Positions 1 to 11,300 are shown, counted from the stretch's first letter. The stretch is 64,000 nt of DNA from Rhizophlyctis rosea (GCA_027596075.1 JADGJC010000003.1:372001-436000); one strand, 5' to 3'. Translations and numbers: made by a program. Notes: generated from the letters alone by a model not told the origin.

Positions 1-580
1 GTTTGAACGGGAGATAGCACTCTGCGGAAGTCAGCAGCTGGCAACCGAAGATTGGCCCGATCCGAGTACTTGTCATTGATGAGGCGGCAATCAAGAACTC
101 CCAGCGAGAGGCAGATGCGTCAGAAGTTGAAGGCGGCATTTTCAATGGCAATATGCTTCTTGAGGTAAATGTCAAGATCAGGATAGTTTGTAGGGCGCGT
201 TGGCAGCTTCTGCATTCTTATACCTTCTTCCACCCGTTTAGTGGCAAATCTGCCTCGCCCTCTACAAGCGGAAGTAAGCGGAAGCTCATCTCGTTGTACC
301 CAGTCCTGGTCCTGGTTGTGGCCATCGCCACGACGCCTTGACACTTCCCGATACCCAAACAGTCAAAGCTTTCATGAAGAGCATTTTTGATTTGGATGGG
401 CAACATACATGGCCGTTCAACCCTTCACAACACAATTGCAGCATTATACCCAGCTTGATATCTGGATTAGGGAAAGCGCCAAAACTGAATGATGTCATGG
501 AGGAGCCACTATAAGTCTTTTGCTGCCATGTATCCATTGCAAATTCCAATGATTTCGTGCAGCCTTTCATGCTCATGCTT
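1..580 (-). other. Unidentified coding-like fragment at the left edge
   Basis: The minus strand shows several overlapping protein-like stretches without long low-complexity runs. One ends at a TGA at about 120, but the same frame continues beyond it to the window edge with another 40 sense codons, so a single in-frame stop interrupts it. A possible intron (GTATCG to AACCAG, around 302-345) would join an upstream stretch to the one containing DWVQRDELPLTSA. I recognise no family. It may be a partial gene whose remainder lies left of the window, or a relic. The nearby ankyrin relics make decay plausible. Confidence 0.22.
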
Positions 581-1019
581 GTTGCTGAAATTTACAGAGC
601 GTGGTACCAGGGCATTCGATCCCAAACTCTTTGAGAGTGCAAGTGCGCTGACCAGGAGACAGTGGGCATGGGTGTTTTTTGCGGGTCATGATACCTAGCG
701 GTTACAGAACGAAATGGATAAGACAACGCTATGGGAATGTCATTGTACTGTCCATTCATTAATGATTACGCATGCGCATGGAGGGGCTCTTCAAGGAAAG
801 AGTACATTGGAAAAGTCCTACAGCAACCGCTGTCGACGAGTGCCATTTTTGTAGAACAGATTGCAGAGGCTCCTCTAGATGTGATATGAGAAATTGGTAG
901 AACTTATGTGCAGTGGCATCATCAAGCTATTCTATAAGCGAAGCTGTTTTACTGAATGAGAGGCGTCAACCAAAGTAAGAAGTATAGACGATGCGGGGTT
1001 AAGTAAGCATCTGAAAGAC

Positions 1020-1290
1020 AGGAAATCCAACCTCCACCAAATTTTCTTTTCTCCGATAGATGCGAGCATTGGCACCAGCTCCCAACAGCACTTCGACGAC
1101 CTCATGCCGCCCTTACATCACTGCCCATGAGACATTCGTCATCCTTGTGATGAACATCAGCACCAGCTCTCAACAATTTGATGATGGGTGGCCGTACTGA
1201 TGACTGCAGCATCCTATAATTCGCCACCTCCAGTCTGGGCTCCCGCGCGCAACAACACTTTTACCAGATGGGGATCTTTAGTACGCATTG
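1020..1290 (-). pseudogene. Ankyrin-repeat relic
   Basis: Read on the minus strand, three ankyrin-type helices are recognisable in turn: a piece with HLVKVLLRAGA, a piece with IIKLLRAGADVHHKDDE, and a piece with EVVEVLLGAGANARIY. They lie in more than one frame and are separated by stop codons (for example after DVRAA and after GGGEL). No start codon or continuous frame joins them. This is what remains of an ankyrin-repeat gene, probably related to the better preserved relic at 1588-2451. Confidence 0.6.
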
Positions 1291-1587
1291 TTGCTGATTG
1301 TAGAGGGAGGTAAAAGGGTCGACGAACCATATTCTATATTCTCAAACTTGCATTCTTTAATTACATCCATGGTTTCTCCACCTAGAGAACACATCGTGAT
1401 TGTTCCATAGGACTAAACACAATAAAGTATGTGCGACAGTGATGCAACAGACAATAAATGTAAGATTAATGAGTGCTATATTGCGAAACTACAACAAACA
1501 ACATATCTAATTCTCCTTTGCCCCCGCATTCAACAAAAGTCTCCTCACAGATTCCACCCTCGCTCCTCTGTACAACAACCACGGACT

Positions 1588-2451
1588 TCACAACACTTCC
1601 AAGAGACACTTCCCTTCCAGGCGAACATGCACATTCGCGCCAGCTTGCGACAGCACGCGCACCACATCCGCGTTGACCATCTTCGTTGCGGTCTTGATTG
1701 CCAGGTCGTCAGAGTAGTGTACGTCAACGCCACCTTCAATCAAAGCTACAACCGCATCCGCCGCCCCCTCACGTGTCGCACAGTACAGATCTTCACCAGA
1801 AACATAGACACCACCCGCAATCAGAATGCTGACGAATTTGCCAAAATTGTGCTTAATCGCAGGCTCCAGTGTGGGCTGAAGAAGATGGCGGGGATAATGG
1901 AGCCTCGTTATGAGCATATCTGCAATGTTGGTATCTGGGTGAAGTGTCGCGGCTGGTTTGAGGGCTAGTAGGGAGGCACGTGAAGAGACCAAGTACAGTG
2001 TGCGGGTAGTGGTAGGCCACCGGTCGATTTGGGACAGTCGTGAGTCAGTGGCGCCGATATGGAGGAGCTCTCTGACGGTTGCATGATGACCCTGCGGAAC
2101 TGCGAGAAAAAGACATCCACGGAAGATGGTGACGCGAGTGGGCCCTTGGAGTTGCAAATGATGGATGAGTTTTGTAAGCATATCGCCGCAGTATGCAAAA
2201 TCGAAAACCGTAGAGTGTTGGGTAGAAGGTTCAGGATGTCGGATATGTACGCGTCGCCATCTGTTGATTGACCATCTTCAACATAGCGTACCGTGTGTAT
2301 CGTACCTCCACCCCGCTTCGGCCCATACGATGTCGTGCTTGGTAATGACGTTTGCGAAGCCTTTTCAGCACCGATGAGATTGTAGGGCAATCGCGCGAAC
2401 GAGTTCGAGTGGGAGGGGGACATCTACAGGGATGAAACAGTCTGTGATCAT
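1588..2451 (-). pseudogene. Ankyrin-repeat protein with two in-frame TGA codons
   Basis: From an ATG at 2451 one frame runs 288 codons to a TGA at 1588, broken by TGA at 2365-2367 and at 2278-2280. The first segment (PLPLELVRAIALQSH) looks like an F-box-like or helical N-terminus. The middle segment (VITKHDIVWAEAGWRYD) and the 197-codon remainder read as coherent protein, with ankyrin helices such as FVSILIAGGVYV, AVVALIEGGVDVHYSDD and VVRVLSQAGANVHV near the C-terminus. All three segments share one frame with no indel, so decay is recent or the stops lie in an unrecognised intron. Removing the middle segment as an intron would delete its conserved-looking residues. Intact genes in this window end in TGA, so reassignment of TGA is not supported. 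Best call: young pseudogene. Confidence 0.6.
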
Positions 2452-3010
2452 GATGGGTAATGGCTATCTTCGGAAGTCTTCTCTCGTCCCCTCAATATTC
2501 CTTCACCCATATCGACAAGTGGCTGGCATCTTGCCAAAACTCACACGACCTGCCTTGGTCAGCCATCGATTGCCCACGCGACATTCTTAACAACAAAAAA
2601 ACCTTGTGCACTGTACTTTCCAAGTTGCAAACAGTTTGCTCTCTCACCGCCGTAAGGTTTGTATGCTACCTTATGTAATTCCGAAATATACCCCGACATA
2701 TGTGGTTGGTATGCCTCCAATTTACTCACCGTTGACAGGAACCAAGCCACACGTTCGAGTTTTTACGTGAAAGTGTGGCAGTTGGTATATGGACTGCGGC
2801 CTGTGGTGGACAGGTGGGTACAGTAGACAAGAGGTTTGCACTGCTTGCGCGAGAAATGGAGTTGTCTCAAATCTTCTCGTGTGGCTTGGCGTCACAGTCC
2901 GTCTGTTCGCCGCTGTCCAGACTTCGGAACCTTGGGGCGGATCGGGGATGACGCGTCGCGTTCGCAAAAAACCTTTCCCATGGCCTCATTTGGGCATCAT
3001 CCCCATGTCT
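2452..3010. other. Intergenic; no supported gene
   Basis: Only short overlapping reading frames without family features occur here. The right part is the upstream region of the aldo-keto reductase gene. Confidence 0.5.
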
Positions 3011-3018
3011 TATAAATA
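3011..3018 (+). promoter_or_regulatory. TATA box of the aldo-keto reductase gene
   Basis: The sequence TATAAATA lies 74 nt upstream of the ATG at 3092 and faces the gene. A perfect TATA box this close to the start suggests a regulated core promoter. Confidence 0.6.
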
Positions 3019-3091
3019 GCCATATCCGCATTTGGGAACCTCGCCGTCATCAAACCTTTTGACAAATAATCTATCATTCCCACTCGATATC

Positions 3092-4317
3092 ATGTCCGCA
3101 TCGACTACTCAACCTTACGCCAAACTTCACACTGGTGCCAAGATCCCTCTGATCGGGTTGGTACAATTTCGGACCTGTCAACATATTTCACAATAGAGAT
3201 TCGCAATATAAACATATCCCTACTTATGAAAATCACCGCAACTGTAGATTCGGCACATGGGGTGGCGGAGATGAAGCGCACCGACTTGGTGCAGCCGTTC
3301 GCGAGGCGCTTGAAGCTGGGTATCGTCACATCGACTGCGCTGAATTCTACCTCAACCAGAAGGAGATCGGAGAGGCACTGAAGAACTCTTTTGCGGATGG
3401 GATCGTGAAGAGGGAGGAAGTGTTCGTCACCTCCAAGGTATGGTTGCTCTTTGTGGATCATATTTACGAAACCAATCATCATTCGCATAACGTAGGTGTG
3501 GAACACCAACCACCGCCCAGAACACGTCCGCCAAAGTGTTGAGAAGACACTGAAGGATTTGCAGCTGGATTACTTGGATCTGGTGCTGGTTCACTGGCCT
3601 GTGGCGTGGAAGTATACGGGGGCAGAGTTTGAGAATGGTGGTGGAGTGCCACAAGATGAGCGTGGTAAGCGGCAATATGCTTCGACTGGATGGTTTCAGA
3701 CGAAGCCTCATACATATACATCTCTTGCAGGCCGCATACTGGAAGACACAACCACGCTCCAAAAAACCTGGGAAGCTTTTGAATCCCTCGTCGACACTGG
3801 CCTGGTCAAACACATCGGCGTCTCCAACTACAACACCATCCTCATCGCCGACCTCCTCCGCTACGCCCGCATCCCTCCTGCCGTCAACCAAGTCGAACGC
3901 CACCCCTACCTATCCCAACAAAAACTGGTTTCCTACTGTCAAAACCGTGGAATCCACGTCTCGGCATACACCCCACTGGGTCGCCCCGGCCGCGTCGGCA
4001 CCGTCGAAAAGGAAATCATCAAGGAAACCGTTGCCGTGAAGATCGCCGAGGAGCTCTCCAAAGGTGATGAGAAGGTGGATGTGGGGCATGTGCTGTTGAG
4101 GTGGCATGTCGAGAGGGGAGTGTCGGCTTTACCCAAGAGTGTTACGAGCAGCAGGATTGTGAGGAATTTGCAGGTTACGAGCAAGATCCGGTTGTCGGAG
4201 GAGCAGTTGAAGAGGTTGGATGGGTTGGAGTGTGGGTTGAGGTATAATGATATGAATTTGGAGACAGGGAATATTGGAGCGGGCAAGCTGAGCATTTATG
4301 AGGGATTCGATGCTTGA
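3092..4317 (+). CDS. Aldo-keto reductase, NAD(P)H-dependent
   Basis: Four exons: 3092-3156, 3248-3437, 3496-3664 and 3731-4317, giving 336 residues, the usual size of the family. It should fold as a TIM barrel and reduce aldehydes or ketones (aldose/xylose-type sugars or other carbonyls) with NAD(P)H in the cytosol. The catalytic tetrad is visible: Asp51 and Tyr56 in HIDCAEFY, Lys85 in VFVTSK and His118 in LVLVHWP. The cofactor-binding PKSVTSSRI follows near the C-terminus. The last intron (3665-3730, GTAAGC to TTGCAG) is 66 nt, a multiple of three and free of stops, so a naive reading includes it; removing it restores the family sequence [19 protein letters not shown]. The first donor is GTTGGT, a weak form. 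The start was chosen because it is the first ATG after the TATA box. The exact substrate cannot be read from sequence. Confidence 0.93.
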
Positions 4318-4561
4318 GCATATGGAGGGAGACGTGGTGGGATGATAGGGTAAAATTGTTAGGAATAGCCATGCAGAGCACATATTTCGGGAGGTCCTTG
4401 TACATACACTTCATTGCAACCATGCACGCACGAAAAACTCTTTTCTGTGCTCAGTGTTTTGAAGATCAGACGGCAATAGTGCTCTTCACCAAGATATTTA
4501 CAAATTCACAATCAACCAAACTCTGGGAATAGGTATTTACTAATCGACCCCACGGAATCCA

Positions 4562-5574
4562 TCAAGCCCCTTCCTCTTTTCCAGCTTCCTCCTCCCGAAT
4601 GACAGGCTTGCCATCCAACTTCTTCACTGTCACAAAGCGTTTCGTCATTTCTGGCACCCATGTTCCCTCCGCGGTACACTTCTCTTCCAGAGGGTTGCCC
4701 ACAAAGAGTACATCTTCAATCGCTGGTAGTGCAGCCTGTGAGGTATTGAAAACGCTCGTCAGTACGCCCCTTGAAGAGCAACAAGGATAACGACATAAAC
4801 TGCAATCCCAACCCAGGATAACTACACCAGGATACCAACCAACGGCGCCAACCCCGTCCAATCCTTGATCTTGTTGTTACTTGCATACAGCACTTTGAGC
4901 TTCTTGCACACCTCGACGCCGTTGAGACGTTCGATCTGGTTGTATGAGACCCATAGTTCTTCCAAGGTGTCTGCAACCGCTTCGAGGCCTTCGATCTTCT
5001 TAATGTAGTTGCGGCCAAGGGAAAGGATGCGGAGGCATGCTGTGTGAAAGGAACCGGTAAGAGATGTTGTTAGGTCGGGTTCGGCAAATGTCGGGATAGA
5101 TAGGAATCAAGCAAAAGGACAGTGGGATTACGTACAGAGTCCTTGGAGGTTGGAGATCTTTTCGATTTGGTTGGTTGAGAGGCCTAGCTGTCTGATTTTT
5201 GCGTGGGAATTGGTTGACGAACAAGATTCTTCGCAGAAACACCTCATCCTCAGAACCCAAAATATACTCACTCGCATTTAGCCAGCTGCGCCAATGACGC
5301 ATCCAGCTTCACAATAAACGGCTGCTGGTTAATGAACTTAACGAGTTGTGCTTCTTCGGCTTTTTGTCCGTGTTTCTCTTCCTGTAACGCAATAAAACGT
5401 CGATTTCTAAGATTCTCTTGCTGGCAATATATGCATCTGCGGAGATCAGAATAATGAGGATTGTAACATACCCATAGTTTGATAGCGTCTTTTATTGAAG
5501 TTCCTTTGGACTTGGGGAGGGGATGTCGTTGGCTTTCGTATGTAATGTGGAAAGGTGATAGAGGCACTTACCAT
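4562..5574 (-). CDS. DNAL1: Outer-arm dynein light chain 1 (axonemal LRR protein)
   Basis: Six exons on the minus strand: 5574-5572 (only the ATG), 5510-5472, 5381-5272, 5191-5136, 5039-4840 and 4735-4562, giving 193 residues; human DNAL1 is 190. It is an SDS22-type leucine-rich-repeat protein that binds the motor domain of the gamma/beta outer-arm dynein heavy chain and tethers it to microtubules in the flagellum. Family hallmarks appear in order: [94 protein letters not shown], and the cap [12 protein letters not shown] followed by KKLDGKPVI. An initiator codon forming an exon by itself, followed directly by GTAAGTG, is unusual but is required to reach the conserved N-terminus. The gene shows that this fungus builds motile flagella. 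Confidence 0.93.
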
Positions 5575-6167
5575 GATGAGTGCAAGGTATGTAGGAGTTG
5601 CTGAGCGTAGTTGTGAGTGGCTCTTGGATGTGAGGAATTGGGAAGAAGATATATGATACCGCAACTGGGATGGAAAGTAAGGAAAGGAAGTGAAAGAGAA
5701 AAGGGAGAAGAGCACTGCTCTAAACACATCGTAAGCAACCGCCCGTCGTACAAGCCACATGATCGGAAAGATGTTAAGTCAAGGACCCTGAAAAATGCAG
5801 CAAACCCCAAGCCTTCGACATCACCATTTTAGTTCGATCATACCCACATTGTGGAAGAAACTTGGCCTGTCCAAAATGTTTTTGTATTAGACTTGCAGGA
5901 TCGTATCTCCTGCTTCGAACTTCGTTCTTTCCTCGCTCATTAAATTGTCAACCGAACCGACGAACAAACGTATTGGGGCTCCAAGGCTTTGGTGTTTATC
6001 CCAGTGGCATCTTTGGCGGGCTGCTGTAGGTGTGAATCCTCCTTAATCGTATGTATATTCATGATCAGTCCGTCATTGATAATGTAAATGTCAGGCAACT
6101 TTTGTATACTGACTAGAACCCACACATCAGATACTACCTCCTCTTCCCCATAAACCTTCCCCCAAAC
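5575..6167. promoter_or_regulatory. Divergent intergenic region, DNAL1 / YoaK-type gene
   Basis: The two flanking genes start 593 nt apart and face away from each other, so this stretch must hold both promoters. I see no strong TATA box on either side. Confidence 0.4.
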
Positions 6168-7247
6168 ATGAACAACTTTGCCAACCGCGAATTTTACTCC
6201 ATAGTCATCGGCGGCTCCCTCCTAGCCGCCAACGCCGGCTTCATCAACGTCGTAACCCTCGCCGGCGTCTTCTCCGTCACAGTCTCCCACCTAACCGGCA
6301 ACGTCTCCCGCATCGCCATAGCCCTCTTCCAAGCCGACCTAACAACCCTCATGCTCATCACCTCCATCATATTCTCCTTCGGCTTTGGCTCCTTCATAGC
6401 AGGCTACATGGTCGGAGACCACAAATTCCGACTGGGGAAAAGTTACGGGTACGGTCTGATCCTCTGTAGTGTTATGTTATTTGCTAGTTTTATTTTCTTG
6501 AGAAGGGAATTGATCGTCGGGGAATGGTGTGCGGCTTTTGCGTGTGGGTTGCAGAACGCGTTGGCGACGAGTTATAGTGGGGCGGTTGTGAGGACTACGC
6601 ATATGACGGGGATTATTACGGATATTGGGAATATTTGTGGGCAGGCTTGTAGGAGGGATACGCAGGCGGAGACGTGGAGGCTCAAGGTCCATATTCCACT
6701 GCTCTTGTCGTATACGGTCGGCGGTCTTTTCGGGCAATTGTTCTACCTGTGGTTCAAGGAGAACTCCCTCCTGCTTCCGTGCTTCTTCACTGGAGCCGTT
6801 GCGTGCGTGTACCTGTACCTGCCGTGGGTGAAGGAGGCGGCGGAGATCATCAAGCAAGGAGTTGAAACAACAATTGGGATCGGACAACATCCGGCAGTTG
6901 AAGTGCGGTTCGTTGGGGATCCGAGGAAGAATGACTTGTACGCGAAGTTGCAAGGGAGAGATGTTGACGTTGATATCAAGAACTTTTTGCAAGATATGGA
7001 GGATGACGGTGTTGAAGGTGGGAAGGCCGGCAGTCGGAAGAGCAGTCTGGGGAAGGGGAAGAATGTCAATGTTGAGATGAAGGAGATTGGTGGGGAGCGT
7101 GACGGGGAGAGGAGGGGGTCGACGGAAGGTGAGGGAAAGAAGAGGCCTAGTTTGACCATCTCATCGGCACCAATTGGCGAGGGGGAGTTCAAAGCAGACA
7201 GCGGGGGTGGGAGTGTGGAGGTTCTGTATACCGCTCCGCCGCAGTGA
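6168..7247 (+). CDS. DUF1275 / YoaK-type multipass membrane protein
   Basis: A single uninterrupted exon of 359 residues. The first 230 residues hold about six hydrophobic segments: IVIGGSLLAANAGFINVV, LMLITSIIFSFGFGSFIAG, YGLILCSVMLFASFIFL, a Gly/Ala-rich helix around AAFACGLQNALATSYSG, HIPLLLSYTVGGLFGQLFYL and a last one ending in YLYLPWV. GFINVVTLAGVFSVTVSHLTGN and the later VVRTTHMTGIITDIGN match the two signature stretches of the DUF1275 family, common in bacteria and scattered in fungi, of unknown transport role. A charged hydrophilic tail of about 125 residues follows, rich in Gly, Lys, Asp and Glu, probably cytosolic. The lack of introns among intron-bearing neighbours fits an origin by transfer but does not prove it. 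The stop is TGA followed directly by TAA. Confidence 0.85.
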   Translation: MNNFANREFYSIVIGGSLLAANAGFINVVTLAGVFSVTVSHLTGNVSRIAIALFQADLTTLMLITSIIFSFGFGSFIAGYMVGDHKFRLGKSYGYGLILCSVMLFASFIFLRRELIVGEWCAAFACGLQNALATSYSGAVVRTTHMTGIITDIGNICGQACRRDTQAETWRLKVHIPLLLSYTVGGLFGQLFYLWFKENSLLLPCFFTGAVACVYLYLPWVKEAAEIIKQGVETTIGIGQHPAVEVRFVGDPRKNDLYAKLQGRDVDVDIKNFLQDMEDDGVEGGKAGSRKSSLGKGKNVNVEMKEIGGERDGERRGSTEGEGKKRPSLTISSAPIGEGEFKADSGGGSVEVLYTAPPQ

Positions 7248-7667
7248 TAAACAATGCTGGTAGCGCATAAGTGAGTAAGTAGATTAGACGTATGATAGGG
7301 ATGTATCTGAATGAGGGTAGTAGTTGGATGAGTCAATGATTGAGAAGAGTTTACAAGTGCTTTGCGATGGGGGGTATGGGCACATCCGGCCTCGAATGAT
7401 TAAATACTATCTATGTATGATTGTGATTATGATACAACAAAGTGGTGGATACAAATAAGGAGCAGGCCCATCCCCGTCGAGCCTTGTCGTCCTTCCCTAG
7501 GATACTGCCAAACTTTGAACACTAAATAAACAACACTACCTAGCCTGAACCCTACATTATCGTTACATTACATGTTCCTATTCTGCCCTCCCAAGCGATC
7601 CCGCCAACCGCTCCTCCCCACCCCTCACCCAAACCTCAAACCACCACAACACCATCCCAACTCCCGC

Positions 7668-7970
7668 CTACCGTGGCCGCCCCTTCTCCAGCAAATCCTT
7701 CGCCTCATTGATCTTACTCGCCAGATACGGCGAACCCCCCCTATCCGGATGGTTCAACAGCATAATCCGCCTATGCGCCTCCTTCAATTTATCCTTCGAC
7801 GCCGACTCTCGGATCCCAAGAATCTGCGCGGCCTCGCGTTTGGACATTTTTGCTTCGAAGCCGCCACGGAGGAAGGATTTTGTGCCGGATTTTGAGACGG
7901 TTTTGACTATTGCGCGGCCGACTATTGCTGCTGCTGCGACGCCTGCGCCGATTACTAGGGCTGTTGCCAT
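7668..7970 (-). CDS. PAM18: Mitochondrial import motor J-protein Pam18/Tim14
   Basis: One exon, 100 residues. It encodes the J-domain subunit of the presequence-translocase import motor (PAM) in the mitochondrial inner membrane, where it stimulates the ATPase of matrix Hsp70. A single N-terminal membrane segment (about residues 4-22, Ala/Val/Gly-rich) is followed by the J-like domain with KMSKREAAQILGI and the invariant HPD tripeptide at residues 74-76 in LNHPDRGGSPYLASKINEAK. The short N-terminus matches the animal-type DNAJC15/19 form rather than the longer yeast form. It faces away from NOP14 with 416 nt between starts. The opposite strand carries long overlapping frames that are shadows. 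Confidence 0.95.
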   Translation of the reverse strand: MATALVIGAGVAAAAIVGRAIVKTVSKSGTKSFLRGGFEAKMSKREAAQILGIRESASKDKLKEAHRRIMLLNHPDRGGSPYLASKINEAKDLLEKGRPR

Positions 7971-8386
7971 TGTGTGTTGTTGTGTGGTGGTGGTGTTTGT
8001 GGGTTATTGGCGCGTGGGAGTGGTTTGTGCTGTCCGGTGCGGGGAACTTATTCTGTGATACTTGGTAATGGGTGAGCGGATTCTTTGACGATAAGAAGAA
8101 CGGGGAGAGGGGAGAGATGGATTTGAGTCAGCATTTTTGGACCTGCCCGGTGGCTTGTACCTGTCCGCCATGGCTTGGTGGCACGGCTGATTGAATTTGT
8201 TTTGGCGAGCTTTTGGGCAGTCTTTGGATTTCGACTTTTCTCAAAGGTTATTTTTATCCATTTCAACTTTCGGTACACGCATCTTGTCCTACGTCCACAC
8301 GCCTGTCGCAGTGCGATTGTGGTGTTTTGTTGGATACCAATACGCTGCAAAGTTTGAGAGAACGACGTACAGTCTCGTCTGTCACA
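7971..8386. promoter_or_regulatory. Shared divergent promoter region, PAM18 / NOP14
   Basis: These 416 nt separate the two divergent start codons. Runs rich in TTGTGTGG and GTGG appear next to PAM18. No clear TATA box is seen, consistent with housekeeping expression. Confidence 0.4.
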
Positions 8387-11300
8387 ATGGGCAAACCAAC
8401 TGACGCTTCCAGCGTCAAGAAGAGCGGTGGCTCCGCTCTGAAACGCCTAAAAACAACTCTCAAAACCGCCGGTCTAATAGGCCCAACATCCGCTCACGCT
8501 ACCAAAATTTCCAAAAAGAAGTCCCAAAAGCGCCAAGCAGAACTCCACTCCGCCCGCAAAGATGCCCGTACCCAACTCCGCACCCTTGAAACCCAGTCCC
8601 GCGATAACAACCCTTTCGAAATGAAGTTCTCGAAACCCAAACATGAAGTGCTGAATAGAAAAGTCAAGGGTGTTGTAGGCAAACCGGGTCTACAAAAGAA
8701 GAAAGGAGAGGAGTTGCGGAAGAAGACGTTGGCGGTGGAGTTGGGACGGAGGAATAAGGAGTCGGCGTTTGTAGATAGGCGGTTTGGGGAGGGGGATGCG
8801 AGCATGTCGTTTGAGGATAAGATGTTGGAGCGGTTTATGAAGGAGAAGACTGTGAGTCATAGGTGCTTCTATGCATGCTTATCGTAGGGAACACAAGTTT
8901 GACATGCAATTGAAATAACAGAAACGGTCGGACCGCAGTTCCGTTTACAACTTGGAGGAAGAAACCTTGACGCATATGGGACATTCACTAGCCGACGATG
9001 ATGCTTTCCTTGATGCAGGCTTGCAGAGAGTAGATGAGGACTCTGATGGTACGCGTGATGGAAGTGTCTTCGACCGTTCATTTGCATGTTTAACCGACAT
9101 GTACCACTAGATGGACAGATCGATCGAGATACCGTCAAATACACACATTTCGGAGGGTTCGATGAGGAGGATGATGATCCCAACCGGAAAAAGAGTAAGA
9201 ATGAAATCATGAAGGAGGTTATCGCCAAGAGTAAGATGCATAAGGTAATGTTCCAATTTCCGCTTATCAAGCATGTACACTTGAGGCTCCGTTTATCTAA
9301 CATCTCGTTACTTCAGCGCGAACGCCAAAAGCAAAAAGAAGATGACTTAGACCTAGCCGCCGAAGTGGACGCCGAGCTTGACGACATCCGCTCTCTCCTA
9401 AACATAACCGACAAAAACAAAGAAGATAAACCCCGTCGCGCCCCATTACCGTCTCAAGCGCAAGCTCTCGCAGCAGCCGGCATTCAAGCCGCGGAACCTT
9501 CAACCGGCCGACGCAGAGACGAAGATGCAGGAGGCGACGACAACGACGATGATTACGACAAATTCGTCCGCGAGTTGGCTTATGACCGGCGCGCCAAACC
9601 GACGGACCGCCTAAAGACGGAGGAGGAGATCGCGCAGGAGGAGAAGGGGCGGCTAGAGAAGTTGGAGAGAGACCGTGTGAGGCGGATGCAGGGATTGCCA
9701 ACGGAAGATGAGGAACGGGACGCGACTGCTAAGAAGGAGGCGGGGAAGAAGGGGAAGGCTGGTGGGGCGGCGGCGAAGAGGGCGACACAAGCGGATGACT
9801 TGGGAGATGAGCAGTATGGGTTGGTTTTGGATGAGCAGATTGCGAAGGAGGAGGAAATGCCTTTGACGTATAAGAATGGTGTGCTTGTCAATCAGACTAT
9901 TTTCATGAGGAAGAAGAGACGAGATGATAATGAGGACGAGGAGGACGGTGAGGAGGAGGGAAGTGAAGTGGATAGTGATGAGGATGAGGATGAGGACGAA
10001 GAAGGGAGTGAAGATGGGCAGGAGGGGGAGGAAGTGAGCGGTGAAGAGGACGAAGATGAGGACGAGGAGGAGGACGAGGAGGACGAGAATGAAGTGGATG
10101 GTGCTGATCTAGTGGACGCGTTGGGCGAACTGGACGAAGAAGAGAATGACGAGAATTCTATGGATGTCCCACCAGCATCAGCGCGCACCCGCAAATCACC
10201 CATATCCGCGGACGCCCTTTCTGACGAATACGCTTCGTCAGACGAAGAAGACGACGCCTCGAGTGTCAACCTCGCGGCTTCCGACTCGGAATCCTCGCCC
10301 AACGTACAACCACACCAACCCGACCCATCCGCCGCCACTGAACTCCCCTACACCTTCAAAGCCCCGAAAAGCCACACCGATTTCCTATCCCTCACCCAAA
10401 ACCGCTCCGCCGCAGACATCTCCACTATCGTTCAACGTCTCCGTGTCCTACATAACCCGAAGTTGGGCGGGAACAACAAGGAGGTGTTGGGCCGGATATT
10501 CATCATTCTGTTGGAGCATCTAGACTATCTTTCTTCCGGTGTTGCGGACTCCAACGACATCGACCTAGCAACTCTTGACGCTTTAAGCATACATATAATC
10601 CAACTCTCCCAAACTTTCCAACCGCTCATTACCCAATGGGCCCTTACCAAAATCACCAAGCTCCACACGCGCGTATCAAAATCTACCAAACCCGCCTTCC
10701 CACCAACACAAGACCTAATCACCCTCAAACTCCTCGGCCACATTTTCTCCACCTCCGACCTATCACATCCAGTCATCACGCCCGCCATGATTGTCATGGC
10801 GCGTCTTTTAGGACAAGGCGCCGTGAAGGATTTGCGGAGCGTTGCGAGCGGGGTGTGGATTTGCGAGGTGTTGTGGGAGTGGGTCGGGCAGAGTAAGAGG
10901 TTTGTGCCGGAGGTGGTCAACTTTTTGGAATCTGTTGTTGTTGCCTTGGTACCGAATGTGCCGGAACCGGTTCCGGGAGGGTTTCCGGTTTCGGCGGCGA
11001 CGCCGGATGGGTTGAGGATTGGGGATTTGGGTGTGGAGGGTGGGGAGAAGATTCCGTTTGGGCGGATTTTTGGGAGAGGAAAGGGTGCGGGTGGAGGGGA
11101 GGAGGAGGAAGGGATGAAGATTTCGGTTTTGGTCGGGGCGGTACAGCTTTTGGGACGGTTTGCGAGGTTGTGGGGAAATGAGGGGGTTGGGGTGGCTTTT
11201 GTCGAGGTCTTTGAGCCTGTTTTGGAAGTTTTGAGGGCGGTTGATGTGGGTGATGGCGGGTTGGAGGGTGTTGGGAAGGTACGTGTTTGTTTCTTGTAAT

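Noticed and set aside
1588..2451. TGA reassigned to a sense codon
   Set aside because: Conserved genes in the same window (aldo-keto reductase, DNAL1, PEX13, AGPR region genes) end properly at TGA, so reassignment would extend them past family length.
3665..3730. Extra coding insert in the aldo-keto reductase
   Set aside because: It has GTAAGC and TTGCAG boundaries, and its removal restores the family alignment; it is an intron.
9892..10338. Minus-strand Ser-rich frame opposite NOP14
   Set aside because: It is the mirror image of the Asp/Glu-rich (GAG/GAC) tract of NOP14.
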